From positions 1 through 16,707 of the forward strand of contig CAYOVN010000072.1 in NCBI GenBank assembly GCA_964407425.1: DNA of 16,707 nucleotides, in the 5' to 3' direction. A program made the position numbers and the translations under genes. The stretch is from JABDNZ01 sp964407425. GTDB lineage: Bacteria; Gemmatimonadota; Gemmatimonadetes; Longimicrobiales; Gaopeijiaceae. The notes under the pieces were generated by a model. It was not told the DNA's origin and ran no database searches. It saw only the letters and a program-made list of their open reading frames with translations. Of this stretch, positions 14,969 through 16,707 are shown piece by piece; positions within the stretch are counted from its first letter, which is position 1; each line of letters starts with the position of its first letter.

Positions 14969-16707
14969 TTACATCTCCACCAACCCGGCAGCCTTCAGGA
15001 CCTCAAGATAATTCAGGACAGCCTGGATATCCGTAAGACTCTGGTTCTGGGCAGAGATCATTACAGCGATGTCCAGGGCGGTGTGCTGGCCATCGATGAG
15101 AAGCTGGAGCTCGCTGGTGTTCACTCCCTGGTAAGGGTATTGGGCCCGTACATCGGCCGGCACTTCCTGGAGATGCGCTCTCCAACCCGTGTATCCATCC
15201 CTCTTCACCAGGGCAGTCTGTTTCGGAACGATGCGTTTCGCCTGCTTCTCCAGATCGGTCTCACTGAGTCGAGCCGGGGAGACACCGAGCCTGGTGGCCG
15301 CAGCGTTCATATGGGCTTCCAGGGCTTTGAGGTGGGCTTCCCCGATGGCGTCCACGGCCTCCTGCATGTCCGTCACGTAGTCACCGATCTGCTCCAACTG
15401 GAGGACACTTTCCAGCGTCTCTTTTTCGGCCATGACCGTACCGACGATGTGGGCCCGGGCCAGCTTGTACTGGTCACCAAAATTCTCGCCGGTGGCGCCA
15501 TTCAGAAGCTCCTGGGCAATGACCAGTTGATGGCCCAGGCGCCGGGTCCCGTTGCTGGCGATCTCCCCTGCTAGGCGGATGGCCATGTCGTCATCGGCAC
15601 TCGCTACCGTGTAGGCGGCCGCAGCGCCGATGACTGCCACCCTCTTCATCTGGGTCGGATCAATCTTGTCGATACGATCGCCGGATGTGTGATACCACTG
15701 GTCCGGCCACACGATCATCATGACCCCCGGGACCTGTACCCCCCAGTCGTTGAAGACCATGTGGTCCGACGCACCGTAGTGGGTCTCGATGCTGAAGTAG
15801 AAGGGTTCGTCGGCGCCGGTGGGTGCGACGATTCTCCGAGGCACCTTGTAGAATCCGCTACGATTCTGGATCCGCTCGTTGTTGGCCTCACCCACGTACC
15901 GGTAATAATTCTCCATGACATCATTGATGAAATGGGGCTGACCGTAGGTGGTCCGCATCAACCGCATGTAGGCTTTGTTCAGTGTGAGCCACTCGCCAAC
16001 CATGTCCATGTTGATGTTGGCCAGGGTCTTCTCCATGAGGTTCCGGTTCTCCCGGACCCAGGGACCTGTACCCGAATACTCGGGTCCCCAGAGGAAGCGG
16101 ATGGTTCGCTTCGGCCTGGGAATCCGCCCTTCATCAATGAGGGTGTTGAGAATTCTGGCCACTTCCAGAATCCCAGCACTGCCTGATTTGTTGTCGGCGG
16201 CGCCCTGTTTGACGTAGCCCTCGAAGAGGTGGGCTGAGAGGATGACTTCGTCTGCATTCGGGTCCGTGCCCGGGATGTGCGCCACAGGATCCTGTAGCTC
16301 GTAAGGGAGCATTGTCGTCTCTACCTGGGCATGAGCGGTGATCTCTTCACCGGCCATCAGGCGACGCTTCAGAACCTCGGCCTCCCGGGGAGGAATGAAG
16401 AACCCGAACTTGGTCTCCCCACCGGCAGCTCCCCTACCCCGAATCCCACTCCACGGAATCTGAAGCGGATCGAAATTGGGGCGGTTGTTCGCGATGCTGA
16501 TGACTCCCAGAGCCCCACGCTGGCCACAGGCCGCACCGTGGACGCCTCCGATGGAGCCCTCCGTCACCACGATCTTCCCGGCCACATCCAGCCTGTCCAA
16601 CTCCTCCTCGGTACCCAAGCCAACCCAGATCAGAGGCGCCGTGACATCAGCGTTCTGGCTTCCATTGGCCAGCATAGCCGTCATGTCATTGTAGGACGCC
16701 AGCTTCT
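14969..16707 (-). CDS. M28-like metallopeptidase with PA domain and C-terminal winged-helix-like tail, 5'-truncated
   Basis: The frame is open to the right edge (reading KLASYNDM before the Met codon at 16684), so the N-terminus and any signal peptide are missing; numbering below starts at that Met. Residues of about 15-110 resemble a protease-associated domain. The M28 core then shows SAHLFEG (His152), ADNKSG (Asp164), WGPEYSGT (Glu202), NINMDMVG (Asp227) and GASDHMVF (His308), in family order. Tyr203 replaces the second Glu of the usual GEE motif, which supplies a zinc ligand in classic M28 enzymes; similar GPE-aromatic motifs occur, as I recall, in aminopeptidase-like relatives. YHTSGDRIDKIDP follows. 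A long helical region leads to a final 46 residues (526-571, LQLLIDGQHTALDI... to LKAAGLVEM) that look like a winged helix. Probably an aminopeptidase, but activity should not be assumed. Confidence 0.85.
   Translation of the reverse strand, partial: KLASYNDMTAMLANGSQNADVTAPLIWVGLGTEEELDRLDVAGKIVVTEGSIGGVHGAACGQRGALGVISIANNRPNFDPLQIPWSGIRGRGAAGGETKFGFFIPPREAEVLKRRLMAGEEITAHAQVETTMLPYELQDPVAHIPGTDPNADEVILSAHLFEGYVKQGAADNKSGSAGILEVARILNTLIDEGRIPRPKRTIRFLWGPEYSGTGPWVRENRNLMEKTLANINMDMVGEWLTLNKAYMRLMRTTYGQPHFINDVMENYYRYVGEANNERIQNRSGFYKVPRRIVAPTGADEPFYFSIETHYGASDHMVFNDWGVQVPGVMMIVWPDQWYHTSGDRIDKIDPTQMKRVAVIGAAAAYTVASADDDMAIRLAGEIASNGTRRLGHQLVIAQELLNGATGENFGDQYKLARAHIVGTVMAEKETLESVLQLEQIGDYVTDMQEAVDAIGEAHLKALEAHMNAAATRLGVSPARLSETDLEKQAKRIVPKQTALVKRDGYTGWRAHLQEVPADVRAQYPYQGVNTSELQLLIDGQHTALDIAVMISAQNQSLTDIQAVLNYLEVLKAAGLVEM

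Noticed and set aside
14813..15574. 253-residue plus-strand ORF over the M28 gene
   Set aside because: It is antisense to a recognisable peptidase C-terminus, starts inside the terminator's far side and has no motifs.

Overview
The window is a dense, GC-rich piece of a bacterial chromosome: about eleven protein genes on both strands, short intergenic gaps, and no rRNA, tRNA, insertion sequence, phage gene or CRISPR array. Many secreted and membrane proteins, S9 and M28 peptidases next to an OPT peptide transporter, and a stand-alone PqqD-like protein suggest a free-living Gram-negative proteolytic heterotroph. A Gemmatimonadota-like or related lineage would fit, but this is an inference from gene style; no marker gene is present to settle it.

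Left part (1-3687): the C-terminal part of a PhoD-like metallophosphatase runs off the left edge on the plus strand. It converges, with stop codons about 10 bases apart, on a minus-strand group of three: a newly recognised 64-residue membrane ORF, a D-2-hydroxyacid dehydrogenase (glyoxylate/hydroxypyruvate reductase type) joined to it by an ATGA overlap, and a two-part lipoprotein of unknown function. An inverted-repeat-rich gap separates this group from the next plus-strand gene.

Middle (3688-7635): a membrane-anchored double-Cache-like sensor with no output domain ends at a clear intrinsic terminator. It is followed by guaA (GMP synthase) of the long, human-like form with a duplicated C-terminal dimerisation subdomain. 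A minus-strand pair then encodes a single-pass membrane protein with a pilin-like C-terminus and a GspG-like pseudopilin, translationally coupled.

Right part (7732-16707): peptide use. On the minus strand are a PqqD-family protein and an OPT oligopeptide transporter. Divergently transcribed are pepD (M20C dipeptidase) and a secreted S9 (DPP IV-like) peptidase, closed by a perfect bidirectional terminator. A convergent M28-like metallopeptidase with PA domain and a C-terminal winged-helix-like tail runs off the right edge. Together these could cut proteins outside the cytoplasm (S9, possibly M28), import the oligopeptides (OPT) and finish them inside (PepD).

No clearly new multi-gene defence or biosynthetic system was found. 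The best leads are the coupled 64-residue membrane ORF, the output-less sensor, the eukaryote-like GMP synthase, the PqqD-like protein beside a peptide transporter, and the PqqD-like tail on the M28 peptidase with an altered metal-site motif.
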